Below are positions 8,127 through 16,248 of a stretch of 64,000 nucleotides of DNA, in pieces. Positions within the stretch are counted from its first letter, which is position 1, and each line of letters begins with the position of its first letter. The stretch spans positions 310,001 through 374,000 of the forward strand of contig NZ_JAGIOF010000001.1 in NCBI RefSeq assembly GCF_017876535.1, in the 5' to 3' direction. The notes under the pieces are model-generated. The model was not told where the DNA came from. It ran no database searches and saw only the letters and a list, made by a program, of their open reading frames with translations. Position numbers and translations under genes: made by a program. The stretch comes from Paeniglutamicibacter kerguelensis (GTDB lineage: Bacteria; Actinomycetota; Actinomycetes; Actinomycetales; Micrococcaceae).

Positions 8127-9665
8127 ATGAGCGCAGCAGCAACCCGTCCACGCATCGGCACCGGCGGCATGTCCATTGAAGCGTCCAACTTCTCCCCGCA
8201 CCGCTCGGGCTTCGAGGCGTTCAACTTCACCAAGGACGGCGTGCTGCTCTCGCGCTACACGGTGCTGGCTCCGGAACACGAAAACCACGATGCCTCCGTC
8301 GCCGACGGCGCCACCTGGGTTCCGCTGGTGCACGCCCGCTCGCTGCCCGGCGGCATGGTCGAACCGGTGGTGTACGAGACGCTGAAGGCCGAGCTGATCG
8401 AGATGATCCACGCCCAGGGCCCGTTCGACGGCTTCTTCTTGGACATCCACGGAGCCATGACCGTGGTGGGACGCCAGGACGCCGAGGCGGACCTGACCCG
8501 CGCCGTGCGCGCGGCGCTGGATGAGACAAGCGCCAAGGCCGGTGCCCCGCGCACGCTGATCTCCGCCACCATGGACCTGCACGGCAACGTCTCCGCCGAC
8601 CTGGTCGAAAACTGCGACCTGATCACCTGCTACCGCATGGCCCCGCACGAGGACGAGCAGGAAACCAAGACCCGTGCGATGGCCAACCTGATCACCAGGC
8701 TGGTCGACGGCACCGGCGCACCGGCGAAGGCGTTCGTGCGCATCCCGGTCCTGCTTCCGGGCGAAAAGACCTCCACCCGGCTGGAACCGGCCAAGGGAAT
8801 CTACGAGGCGATCCTGCCGATCGAGGCCTCCGAGGGCATCGTCGACGCCTCGATCTGGGTCGGCTACGCCTGGGCCGACGAGCCGCGCTGCTACGCCACC
8901 GTGGTCGTCACCGGCGACGACGCCGAACTCGCCTCCGCCAAGGCCACCGAGCTGGCCACCAGCTACTGGGACGCCCGCGACGACTTCGAATTCGTCGCCC
9001 CCGCCGCAGACCTGGACACCTGCCTGGCCGCCGCCCTGGCGCCCGAGGCCAAGCGCCCCTACGTGCTCTCGGACTCGGGCGACAACCCGACCGCCGGCGG
9101 CTCCGGGGACGTCACCTGGACGCTGACCCAGCTCATCAACGACCCGCGCTTCGCCGAGGGCGGCCCGCGCACCGTGGTTGCCTCGGTCTTCGACAAGGAC
9201 GCCGTCGCTGCATGCTTCGCCGCGGGCCCGGGTTCGGCCATCGACGTGCCTGCCGGCGCGCTGGTCGACCACGTGCATTCGGGCCCGGCCATGCTCATGG
9301 GCACCGTGCTGCAGCTGACCGAGGGCGATGCCACCTCCGGCCGCGTCGCGGTGGTCAAGGTCGGCTCGATCGAGGCGATCATCACCGAACGCCGCAAGCC
9401 GTACCACCAGATCTCCGACTTCGCCGCGGCGGGACTCACCGTCACCGACGCGGACATCGTCGTCGTCAAGATCGGCTACCTGGAGCCCGAGCTTTTCGAG
9501 CTGGCGGCCGACTGGATGCTGATGCTCACCCCCGGCGGCGTGGACCAGGACCTGATCCGCCTGGGACACAAGAACATCGAACGCCCGATGTACCCGTTCG
9601 ACACCGACATGGTCGCGCCGGACCTCAGCGCGACCCTCTTCCCGGCAATTCCCGCAGGAACCTAG
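8127..9665 (+). CDS. M81-family metallopeptidase (MlrC / microcystinase C-like)
   Basis: A 512-residue protein of the M81 (DUF1485 plus MlrC C-terminal) family. MlrC of microcystin degraders cleaves linear peptide intermediates with unusual linkages. Most family members sit in bacteria that never meet microcystin and have unknown substrates. The likely zinc ligands D150-x-H152 (DLHGN) and H174 (APHED) are present with the family spacing, together with DIHGAM at 106-111 and DSGDNPTAGG near 315. AAGGAG lies upstream of the ATG. The next gene, cutC, starts 3 bp after the stop. Beside a peptide importer it plausibly hydrolyses the imported peptide or isopeptide. Confidence 0.85.
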   Translation: MSAAATRPRIGTGGMSIEASNFSPHRSGFEAFNFTKDGVLLSRYTVLAPEHENHDASVADGATWVPLVHARSLPGGMVEPVVYETLKAELIEMIHAQGPFDGFFLDIHGAMTVVGRQDAEADLTRAVRAALDETSAKAGAPRTLISATMDLHGNVSADLVENCDLITCYRMAPHEDEQETKTRAMANLITRLVDGTGAPAKAFVRIPVLLPGEKTSTRLEPAKGIYEAILPIEASEGIVDASIWVGYAWADEPRCYATVVVTGDDAELASAKATELATSYWDARDDFEFVAPAADLDTCLAAALAPEAKRPYVLSDSGDNPTAGGSGDVTWTLTQLINDPRFAEGGPRTVVASVFDKDAVAACFAAGPGSAIDVPAGALVDHVHSGPAMLMGTVLQLTEGDATSGRVAVVKVGSIEAIITERRKPYHQISDFAAAGLTVTDADIVVVKIGYLEPELFELAADWMLMLTPGGVDQDLIRLGHKNIERPMYPFDTDMVAPDLSATLFPAIPAGT

Positions 9666-9668
9666 GCC

Positions 9669-10400
9669 ATGGCGAAACTCGAGATTGCCGTCCAGGATGC
9701 GGCCGGCGCACAGATCGCCCTGGAAAACGGTGCCGACCGCATCGAGCTGTGCACCGCGCTGGTCACCGGCGGACTGACCCCCTCATTGGCCACCATCGAG
9801 CAGGTGGTTGCCGTGGGAATCGGCGTCCACGTGCTGATCCGCCCGCGCGGCGGCGGCTACGCCTACACCCCGGCCGAGGTCGGACTGATGGTTGCGGACA
9901 TTAACCACGCGGCACGCGCGGGAGTGGCCGGCATCGTGATCGGCGCGTTGACCGAGGGCGATGCCGCGCTGGACCTGCCGGTGCTCTCCGCACTGATCGA
10001 CGCGGCGCACTCCGTGGATCCGTCCATCGAGATCACCGTCCACCGCTGCGTGGACGTGCTGCTGGAAAACGGGATGCCCATGGCCGATTTGATCGGCCAG
10101 CTTCGGACCCTGGGGGCGCACCGGATCCTGACCTCGGGCGGCGCCCCGGCGTCCGGTGCCGGTGCGGACGTGTTGCACCGATTGCGTGCCGAGGCGCAGG
10201 GAAACCCGCAGGTCCAGGCCGGCGGCGGCGTGAAGATCGAGGACATCCCCGCCCTTGCCGGATTGGACGGCGTCCACCTTTCCGCGCGCACCCAAGCGAC
10301 CTGGGGAGCCTCGGGTCCCGGCGGCGGGGACGCGGCCTTCGACGTGACAAGCCCTGAGCTGGTCGCGGCCGCGGCAAGCGCGCTGGCAAAGGCCAAGTAG
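9669..10400 (+). CDS. cutC: CutC-family TIM-barrel protein
   Basis: A 243-residue protein spanning the CutC domain, beginning KLEIAVQDAAGAQIALENG and continuing with GADRIELC, the TPSLATIEQV segment and the LTSGGAP and GGGVKIEDIP loops near the end of the barrel. CutC was named for copper homeostasis in E. coli, but a direct copper role is disputed and its barrel fold is more typical of an enzyme. No copper genes are nearby. Its place in one operon with an M81 peptidase and a ROK repressor, opposite a peptide importer and a ROK kinase, argues for a metabolic role here. The product name is secure and the function is not. Confidence 0.88.
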   Translation: MAKLEIAVQDAAGAQIALENGADRIELCTALVTGGLTPSLATIEQVVAVGIGVHVLIRPRGGGYAYTPAEVGLMVADINHAARAGVAGIVIGALTEGDAALDLPVLSALIDAAHSVDPSIEITVHRCVDVLLENGMPMADLIGQLRTLGAHRILTSGGAPASGAGADVLHRLRAEAQGNPQVQAGGGVKIEDIPALAGLDGVHLSARTQATWGASGPGGGDAAFDVTSPELVAAAASALAKAK

Positions 10401-10417
10401 CAACGAACCATTTTCAA

Positions 10418-10452
10418 CTGCGGGCGTTCCCGTCATGACGGGGCGCCCGCAG
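10418..10452 (+). terminator. Terminator of the ROK repressor-M81-cutC unit
   Basis: The inverted repeat CTGCGGGCG ... CGCCCGCAG encloses an inner CCCGTCATGACGGG palindrome, 17 bp after the cutC stop. There is no long T-run, as is common in actinobacterial terminators. Confidence 0.65.
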
Positions 10453-10512
10453 CGCCGTCTGTATCCAGTGCAGTCTGCGTCCGGGGCCGTCACGCGCCGA
10501 TCTGGCCCGCTC

Positions 10513-10953
10513 TTAGTGGCTGGTCAGGACCTCCGGGACAGGCAGGTCGTGGGCGGCCAGGGCCTCGCAGAGCGCCGTCAGGGGATAGCGGCTGGAAAGC
10601 GCCCGGTTGCCCCGCAACAGCGGGAAAATGATGTTCGCATCGGTGGGGTACAGCTTGGCGATCCCCGCCCGTTCCCAGAGCCACAGGATTTCCAGGGCCA
10701 CCCGGGCCGCTGTTCCGTTGGGCTCCAGGCACAGCGTGAAGGTGCGGTGCGCCGCCTTCGGTTCGGCGCCGACGTGTCGCAGCAGCAACATGGCAAGTTC
10801 CTCGATGCGGACCTGCTCCGGGCCTCCGGTGGAAAACGCCGCAATAAACAGGTCGGCGGCTGCTTCGATGCGATTGTCGATTAGCAACCCGTACAGCTCT
10901 TGCGCGGCGGCCAAGTCTTGCGCGGTGGTGTCCGGAACGTGGAATGGTCTCAT
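10513..10953 (-). CDS. Hypothetical helical protein
   Basis: A predicted 146-residue soluble protein (MRPFHVPDTTAQDLAAAQEL...) that I cannot assign to a family. It is rich in Ala, Leu and Glu and looks all-helical, with no signal peptide, membrane segment or cysteine motif of note. The start is uncertain: ATG at 10953 is used, while an in-frame ATG at 11001 would add 16 residues lacking a convincing ribosome site. It is divergent from hpaH, converges on cutC and stands alone. A link to the hpa genes is possible but unsupported. Confidence 0.6.
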   Translation of the reverse strand: MRPFHVPDTTAQDLAAAQELYGLLIDNRIEAAADLFIAAFSTGGPEQVRIEELAMLLLRHVGAEPKAAHRTFTLCLEPNGTAARVALEILWLWERAGIAKLYPTDANIIFPLLRGNRALSSRYPLTALCEALAAHDLPVPEVLTSH

Positions 10954-11160
10954 GTGTTGCGTGCCGGGCGTGCTGTGTCGTTTCCAGATCATGGGATCCA
11001 CGCTAGAAGCCGAAGATGAACCGGGCGTGAACCACTCATTGACATGTAGCTGTGCGGAATGTGAGTTGCGCTACCCATTGGCTAACATGTTCAAGTGTGG
11101 CCCGGACTACCGATGAGGGCCCAGCAACAAATCTCCATCTCCGGAAGGGCCCAGGCCAGC

Positions 11161-11946
11161 ATGCTCAATGATGAGACCATCACCCAGATTGCCGATGAAC
11201 TCGTTCAGGCGGGACAGGACCGCGTTCCCGTCAAACGACTGACCGCACGCTTCCCGGAAATGACCGTGGAAGACTCCTACAAGGTGCAGAACCTGTGGCG
11301 CCAGCGCTCCGAGGCCAACGGCCGCAAGCTTGCAGGCCGCAAGATCGGGCTGACCTCACGCGCCATGCAGATGGCCACCGGCATCACCGAGCCCGACTAC
11401 GGCATCATCTTCGACGACATGGTCCTGGACTCCGGCTGCACCTTCGAATGGGACAAGTACACCCACCCCCGCGTGGAAATGGAACTGGCCTTCAAGCTCA
11501 ACAAGGACATCGAAGGCCCCACCGCCAACATCTTCGACGTGCTCAACGCCACCGAATACGTCATCCCGGCCCTGGAAATCCTCGACTCCCGCATCGAGAT
11601 GGAGGGCCGCACCATCGTCGACACCATCTCCGACAACGCCGCCATGGGCGCCATGGTCATCGGCGGCAACCCGATGAAGCCGTCGGACATCGACCTGCGC
11701 TGGGTCTCCGGCATCCTCTTCAAGAACCAGGTCGTGGAGGAAACCGGCGTCGCCGCCGGCGTCCTGAACCACCCGGCCGCCGGCGTGTACTGGCTGGCAA
11801 ACAAGATCGCCGCGCACGGGGACAAGCTCAACGCCGGGGAGCTCATCCTCGCCGGTTCCTTCACCCGCCCCATGTGGGTTGACAAGGGCGACACCGTCTT
11901 CGCCGACTACGGACGCATGGGAACCGTGACATGTCATTTCGCATAG
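11161..11946 (+). CDS. hpaH: 2-oxo-hept-4-ene-1,7-dioate hydratase
   Basis: A 261-residue hydratase of the HpaH/MhpD/fumarylacetoacetase-C superfamily. It adds water to 2-oxohept-4-ene-1,7-dioate in the meta-cleavage pathway of homoprotocatechuate (4-hydroxyphenylacetate breakdown). Features are the early basic segment KLAGRKIGLTS, the metal-site region PRVEMELAFKL, and the closing LAGSFTRPMWVDKGDT. ATG 11161 fits the family start (MLNDETITQIADEL) and has GGAAGG about 14 nt upstream. The 22 extra codons of a longer frame look non-homologous. It overlaps hpaI by 16 bp, so the two are translated as a pair. Confidence 0.88.
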   Translation: MLNDETITQIADELVQAGQDRVPVKRLTARFPEMTVEDSYKVQNLWRQRSEANGRKLAGRKIGLTSRAMQMATGITEPDYGIIFDDMVLDSGCTFEWDKYTHPRVEMELAFKLNKDIEGPTANIFDVLNATEYVIPALEILDSRIEMEGRTIVDTISDNAAMGAMVIGGNPMKPSDIDLRWVSGILFKNQVVEETGVAAGVLNHPAAGVYWLANKIAAHGDKLNAGELILAGSFTRPMWVDKGDTVFADYGRMGTVTCHFA

Positions 11947-12746
11947 ACCCCGACCCGTCCTTCAAGGACGCGCTGTCCGCCGCCGACCGTTCGCTGGCCG
12001 GCATCTGGGTGTGCTCCGGTTCGCCGCTGGTCGCGGAAATCTGCGCCGGGGCCGGCTTCGACTGGGTTTTCATCGACGCCGAGCACTCGCCCAACGGGCT
12101 TGAATCCATCCTGGCGCAGCTGCAGGCGGTGCGCGGCTACCCGGTGGTGCCGGTGGTCCGCCCCCCGGTGAACGACACGGTTCTCATCAAGCAGTACCTG
12201 GACCTGGGCGTGCAGTCGCTCATCGTTCCCATGGTGAACACCGCCGAGGAAGCGCTCGCCGCAGTGGCGGCCTGCCACTACCCGCCGATGGGCGTGCGCG
12301 GGGTCGGCTCGGCGCTGGCCCGCTCTGCCCGCTGGAACCGCATCCCGAACTACCTGGACCGCGCCTCTGAATCCCTGACGTTGATCGTGCAGATTGAAGC
12401 TGCACAGGCCGTGGCCAACGTGGAGGAGATCGTGGCGACCGAGGGTGTAGACGGCATCTTCATCGGCCCCTCGGACCTGGCTGCTTCCATGGGTGTGATC
12501 GGGCAGCAGGACCACCCCGAGGTCGTTGCGGCCGTGGAGAAGAGCATTGTCGCAGGCAAGGCCGCCGGAAAGTTCGTGGGCGTCAACGCCTTCGCCGAGG
12601 GCACGGCCAAGCGGTACATCGAACTCGGTGCGGACTTCGTGGGAGTCGGCGCCGACGTGGCCCTGCTGGCCCGCGGTTCCGAGGCGCTTGCCGCGAAGTT
12701 CGTCTCCGCGGAAGCCACCAAGAACGGAACCCCGGCCAGCTACTGA
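11931..12746 (+). CDS. hpaI: 4-hydroxy-2-oxoheptane-1,7-dioate aldolase
   Basis: A 271-residue class II (metal-dependent) HpcH/HpaI aldolase. It splits 4-hydroxy-2-oxoheptane-1,7-dioate into pyruvate and succinate semialdehyde, the step after HpaH. Family signatures are FIDAEHSPNG near 45, VPVVRPPVNDT near 68-78, the GVRGVGSALARS loop near 123 and the metal ligand glutamate in VQIEAAQA. The start lies inside hpaH. A strong hairpin follows 18 bp after the stop. Related enzymes act on other 2-keto-3-hydroxy acids, but pairing with hpaH supports this assignment. The upstream ring-cleavage genes are not in the window. Confidence 0.88.
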   Translation: MSFRIDPDPSFKDALSAADRSLAGIWVCSGSPLVAEICAGAGFDWVFIDAEHSPNGLESILAQLQAVRGYPVVPVVRPPVNDTVLIKQYLDLGVQSLIVPMVNTAEEALAAVAACHYPPMGVRGVGSALARSARWNRIPNYLDRASESLTLIVQIEAAQAVANVEEIVATEGVDGIFIGPSDLAASMGVIGQQDHPEVVAAVEKSIVAGKAAGKFVGVNAFAEGTAKRYIELGADFVGVGADVALLARGSEALAAKFVSAEATKNGTPASY

Positions 12747-12764
12747 TTGTCCGGAGGAAAGGGG

Positions 12765-12800
12765 GCGGGCACCGCACCGGGAGACCGGTGCGGTGCCCGC
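12765..12800 (+). terminator. Terminator after hpaI
   Basis: A perfect 16-bp stem (GCGGGCACCGCACCGG / CCGGTGCGGTGCCCGC) with a GAGA tetraloop lies directly downstream of the hpaI stop. Confidence 0.8.
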
Positions 12801-12923
12801 CAGCCATTTGTTCCCGTGCATTGTCCGCGTTGCGTTGTTGCCATGCGCCGAGGGGCCGGCAGGCCCGCGGATCGCACGGTGTGTTGTGCCTCACCCGACC
12901 CGAGGCGGCCGGACAAAACAGAT

Positions 12924-12929
12924 TAGGCT
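12924..12929 (+). promoter_or_regulatory. -10 hexamer of an apparently leaderless TSUP gene
   Basis: TAGGCT ends 7 nt before the ATG at 12937 and no ribosome site lies between, so transcription would start at or next to the start codon. Confidence 0.55.
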
Positions 12930-12936
12930 CGCTTGA

Positions 12937-13683
12937 ATGGAACTCTCCCTTATTTTTCTGGTGCTTGGCATGGTTGTCATCGGTGCCATTGCCCAGCGCG
13001 TTGCGGGACTGGGGTTCGCGATGCTGGTTTCGCCGTTCCTGGTGCTTGCGCTCGGTGCCCACCAAGGCGTTTTCCTCGTCAACATTTGCGGCGTGGTTTC
13101 CTCGGCCATCATCGTTCCGCGGGTCTGGAAAGACATCGACTGGTCGATGTTCCGCTGGCTCACCCCCTTCAGCATTGTCGGCTCCGTGGTCGGGGCGCTG
13201 CTGGCCGGCAGCCTGCCGCAGGCGCCGCTGTCGATCATCGTTGGCTCGGTCGTGCTCCTGGCGCTGCTGCTTTCCCTGATCCTGGTTCGCGCCGACGTGA
13301 CGGTCTCGGGCCAGGTCCCCAAGGCCGCCGCGGGGTTCCTTTCGGGTGCAACCAACTCCCTGGCCGGCGTCGGCGGACCGGCCGTCAGCGCCTATGCGGT
13401 GCTGGCCCGGTGGCCGCAGCGTCCCTTCGCGGCGACCCTGCAACCCTTCTTCGTGGTGACGGGCCTGGCCAGCATCGCGATGAAGTTCCTGACCGTACCG
13501 GACCAATTGCCGGCGCTTCCCGCCTGGGCCTGGATTGCCGTCGCGGTCTTCATCTGGGGCGGGGTGCTCATCGGCGAACGGGTCCAACGGGTGGTCAGCG
13601 ACAAGCACGCCCGGTTCTTCGTCCTGTGCTGCGCATTCGTCGGAGCGGTGACCGCCCTGGTGAGCGGGCTGCGTGCGCTCTGA
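12937..13683 (+). CDS. TSUP (TauE/SafE) family membrane exporter
   Basis: A 248-residue, almost entirely hydrophobic protein with seven or eight predicted helices. It begins with LIFLVLGMVVIGAIAQRVAG and holds the repeated GFAMLVSPFLVLALG / AGFLSGATNSLAGVGGPA halves typical of TSUP proteins. The glycine-rich GATNSLAGVGGPAVSAYAVL segment near residue 135 matches the second-half pore motif of TauE/SafE. Characterised members move sulfite, sulfoacetate or related organosulfur anions, and the substrate here is unknown. It stands alone behind the hpaI terminator and reads toward the PerM-like gene. Confidence 0.85.
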   Translation: MELSLIFLVLGMVVIGAIAQRVAGLGFAMLVSPFLVLALGAHQGVFLVNICGVVSSAIIVPRVWKDIDWSMFRWLTPFSIVGSVVGALLAGSLPQAPLSIIVGSVVLLALLLSLILVRADVTVSGQVPKAAAGFLSGATNSLAGVGGPAVSAYAVLARWPQRPFAATLQPFFVVTGLASIAMKFLTVPDQLPALPAWAWIAVAVFIWGGVLIGERVQRVVSDKHARFFVLCCAFVGAVTALVSGLRAL

Positions 13684-13767
13684 CGCGGGCGCGGGGCCCG
13701 GCTCCGGGCCCGGCTTGGTGCGCGTCGATCAACGGTGCATGGGCGCATCGGTGGCACGATTGAATCA

Positions 13768-15096
13768 ATGAGTGAGAAGAAGAAAAAACCGCCGGCCGCA
13801 GCGGCGTTGAACGCGGCGCGTGAACGGCTGCATACCGGCTGGCCCATGCCGTTGTTCCTCCAGGGCGCCTTCGAGCTCCTGCAGGCGGCTCTCTTCTCCG
13901 CGTTCCTTGTGGTCATCCCGTGGATGGCAGTCTGGTTCAGTGGCGGTTTCGCGGATCGAAGCATCGAATCGGTGCTGAAGATGAGCGGCCAGACGTGGCT
14001 GCTCATCCACGGTGTTCCCCTGTATTTGCTGCAGGTGGGAACCGGAACCGACCCCTCCGACCTCGCCGGTGTGCTGAATTTCGTCCCGCTGGGGCTGACG
14101 CTGATCCCGTTTTTCCTGTGCTGGCGTGCGGGGCGTCGCATCGCGCGGGCCTCCTACACCGACCAGCTGTGGCAGGGCATCCTTGGCGCCCTGAGCGTCT
14201 ACCTGCTCTGCGGGCTCTTCACCGGCTTCCTGGTCAACAACGACGAGGCCGAGACCACGTTGTTGATGGCCGCCACCATCCCGCTGATCTCCGCCGGCGC
14301 CGGCGTCATCATCGGCGCCCGCCGCGAGGCGGGATCATGGGGCAGGCTCATCGGGTTCGACGCCGCGGCGTGGATCTCCAAGACCTCCCAGCACTCGCGC
14401 TGGGCCGGCTCCTACCTGTGGGCCGTCATCTGCGGCGGAACCCTCGCCTACATGATGACCTTCGGGCTCTCCGCGCTGCTGCTGACAATCAACCTGGGCC
14501 TGCACTGGGTCGACATCTCGAATGTGTACCAGCAGCTGCGGCCCGGGCCCATCGGCTCCGCGGTGCTGACAATGGGCCAGCTCGGGGTCATGCCCAACCT
14601 GGTGCTGTGGACCCTGGCCTGGATCACCGGCGGCGGGTTCACCATTGGCGTCGGCAGCACGATTTCGCCGTTGGAAACCACCGTGGGACCGCTGCCCGCG
14701 GTCCCCATCCTGGCGGCACTGCCTTCCGGGGACCTGACCTACGCCTGGGCCTTCATGCTGCTCCCGGTTTTCGCGGGCTTCATGGCCGGATGGTACTTCC
14801 TGCGCGTGGGGGAGAACCACTTCGACGATTGGATCTCGCTTAGAATCCGCTCGCGGTGGGTGTCGCTCGGACTGTCCACGGTGGTCCTGGGCATCGTCGT
14901 CGGGGTGACCGCGGGGATCCTTTCGCTGGCCGGAAGCTGGCTGTCCAGCGGGTCGGCGGGCATCGGCCGGTACACGGAGATCGGCCCGAACGTCCTGCTG
15001 ACCGCCTCGTTCCTGGCGGCCGAGGTGGCGATCGGCACAGCCATCGGATATCTGGTCTCGCCGTTGCTGGAGCACGACCCGGTCCTCGACGGCTAG
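13768..15096 (+). CDS. PerM-like polytopic membrane protein (DUF6350)
   Basis: A 442-residue protein with a lysine-rich cytoplasmic start (MSEKKKKPP) and about nine or ten membrane segments, for example LFSAFLVVIPWMAVWF, GALSVYLLCGLFTGFLV and VVLGIVVGVTAGILSLAG. In mycobacteria the homologous gene beside purN and purH encodes PerM, which stabilises a divisome protein, and this family is restricted to Actinobacteria. Here purN lies 7.5 kb and purH 14.5 kb away, which supports the assignment but shows the block has been opened. ATG 13768 is chosen because it begins the charged N-terminus. An upstream frame from 13735 adds no family-like sequence. Confidence 0.72.
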   Translation: MSEKKKKPPAAAALNAARERLHTGWPMPLFLQGAFELLQAALFSAFLVVIPWMAVWFSGGFADRSIESVLKMSGQTWLLIHGVPLYLLQVGTGTDPSDLAGVLNFVPLGLTLIPFFLCWRAGRRIARASYTDQLWQGILGALSVYLLCGLFTGFLVNNDEAETTLLMAATIPLISAGAGVIIGARREAGSWGRLIGFDAAAWISKTSQHSRWAGSYLWAVICGGTLAYMMTFGLSALLLTINLGLHWVDISNVYQQLRPGPIGSAVLTMGQLGVMPNLVLWTLAWITGGGFTIGVGSTISPLETTVGPLPAVPILAALPSGDLTYAWAFMLLPVFAGFMAGWYFLRVGENHFDDWISLRIRSRWVSLGLSTVVLGIVVGVTAGILSLAGSWLSSGSAGIGRYTEIGPNVLLTASFLAAEVAIGTAIGYLVSPLLEHDPVLDG

Positions 15097-15120
15097 CAAC
15101 CGCCGCCCGGGGCCCTGCAG

Positions 15121-15645
15121 TTATGCCCCGATATCGTGCAGGTGGTGCGCGGCGTCATGCCAGGCATAGCTGGCCAGCGTGGCGGCGGTGAAAACCGACC
15201 CGTTGGAGCGGAAACCCGTGCGTTCAAGCTGTGCACCGCCCATAGAATCCAGCGTGACGGCGAACGCCTCCGCCGTGGCCAGCAGCCGCTCGGCAACGAG
15301 TCTGGGTGAAAACGCTGCATAGTTGTTGCGGACCGCGGCCTCGTCCTGGTCCCAGTTGGGGAACGTGGGTTCATCCTGCCCGAGGATAAGTTCCAGGCGC
15401 CGGTTCATCACCTCGTACATGTCACCGACGTGGGCGCAATATTCCAGCGGGCTCCACACCTGCGGGGCCGGCCGGGTTCCGGCATCCGGCTGTCGCAGGG
15501 CCGCGGCAAAGCGTGGAACGGAATCGCGCACCAGCCCGGCAATGGTTCCGGGGTCCAGGTCGCGCACGTCCTGCCCGCATTCGTCGCAGACGGAATCCAG
15601 GACCCAGGTCCAGTCCTTGGAATCGGGATTCGGTTGATCGCTCAT
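15121..15645 (-). CDS. DinB-like domain protein
   Basis: A 174-residue soluble protein that begins with a short acidic tail, then DWTWVLDSVCDECGQD and a DinB/mycothiol-maleylpyruvate-isomerase-like four-helix bundle. Potential metal-binding residues are H in VWSPLEYCAHVGDMYEV and in the C-terminal SYAWHDAAHHLHDI. The ATG at 15645 follows AAGGAAG. Such proteins are thiol- or metal-dependent transferases and hydrolases of mostly unknown substrate. The CDECG pair near residue 20 is distinctive and might bind zinc. It converges on the PerM-like gene and lies 14 bp downstream of a small membrane-protein gene. Confidence 0.75.
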   Translation of the reverse strand: MSDQPNPDSKDWTWVLDSVCDECGQDVRDLDPGTIAGLVRDSVPRFAAALRQPDAGTRPAPQVWSPLEYCAHVGDMYEVMNRRLELILGQDEPTFPNWDQDEAAVRNNYAAFSPRLVAERLLATAEAFAVTLDSMGGAQLERTGFRSNGSVFTAATLASYAWHDAAHHLHDIGA

Positions 15646-15659
15646 GTCGACTTCCTTGG

Positions 15660-16049
15660 CTAATCGGGTACCAGTTCGTTTTGCAGGTTGGTGGTGCATT
15701 GCTGCTGCGAGCTCAAGGTCAACGCATCCGCCATGCACTGCTGGTACTCGATGCTTGGCTTGTAGAACAGGGCCTGGGCACCCAGCGTCACGGCGACCAA
15801 CCCGCAGGCCAGGGTCGCTATGGGGGCCGCCAGCCGGAGGAAACCGGCACCCGGGTTCCGTAAGGCCTTGAGGCAGGTGATGAAGCCGATGACAAGCCCG
15901 GCGGCGGCGAACGGCAAACCGACAAGCCGCCACGGCAGGGGGGCGAAGGACGCCGCATAGGCCACGGCCATGATCAGGATTGTCGCCCGCACCCATGCGA
16001 ACAACGGGCGCGCGGGATCGGCACCCGGTGAAAGCGGTTTGACGGCCAT
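15660..16049 (-). CDS. Hypothetical small membrane protein
   Basis: A 129-residue protein with three predicted helices (residues about 21-40, 42-62 and 73-90), followed by a 38-residue outer segment with two cysteines (YQQCMADAL and QQQCTTNL) that could form a disulfide. No family recognised. A TAGTCT hexamer ends 6 nt before the ATG, suggesting a leaderless transcript. The DinB-like gene follows closely and may be co-transcribed. Confidence 0.65.
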   Translation of the reverse strand: MAVKPLSPGADPARPLFAWVRATILIMAVAYAASFAPLPWRLVGLPFAAAGLVIGFITCLKALRNPGAGFLRLAAPIATLACGLVAVTLGAQALFYKPSIEYQQCMADALTLSSQQQCTTNLQNELVPD

Positions 16050-16055
16050 GGATAC

Positions 16056-16061
16056 AGACTA
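16056..16061 (-). promoter_or_regulatory. -10 hexamer, leaderless small membrane-protein gene
   Basis: On the minus strand, TAGTCT is followed by six bases and the ATG at 16049. No ribosome site is present in the gap. Confidence 0.55.
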
Positions 16062-16248
16062 GTCCCGAATCCGAACTCCTAGGTTGGATGTGGCAGCACT
16101 TGCCTCCCGGCCATACGATAATGGTTTGTTGTGGTGTTGGATCGAAACGCCAGTCGGGGCAGCGGATTCGCACCCTGGTTTCACGATTCCGCCAGTGGGG
16201 AAGCATCCCCGTGCGGGATAAAGAAATAAAAGTGAAGGAAACTCTTCC

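Noticed and set aside
4820..8233. A single 1137-residue minus-strand frame covering the binding protein and beyond
   Set aside because: Only the part starting at 6661 has a lipoprotein signal and ribosome site. The rest is antisense to the ROK repressor gene, which has clear domains on the plus strand.
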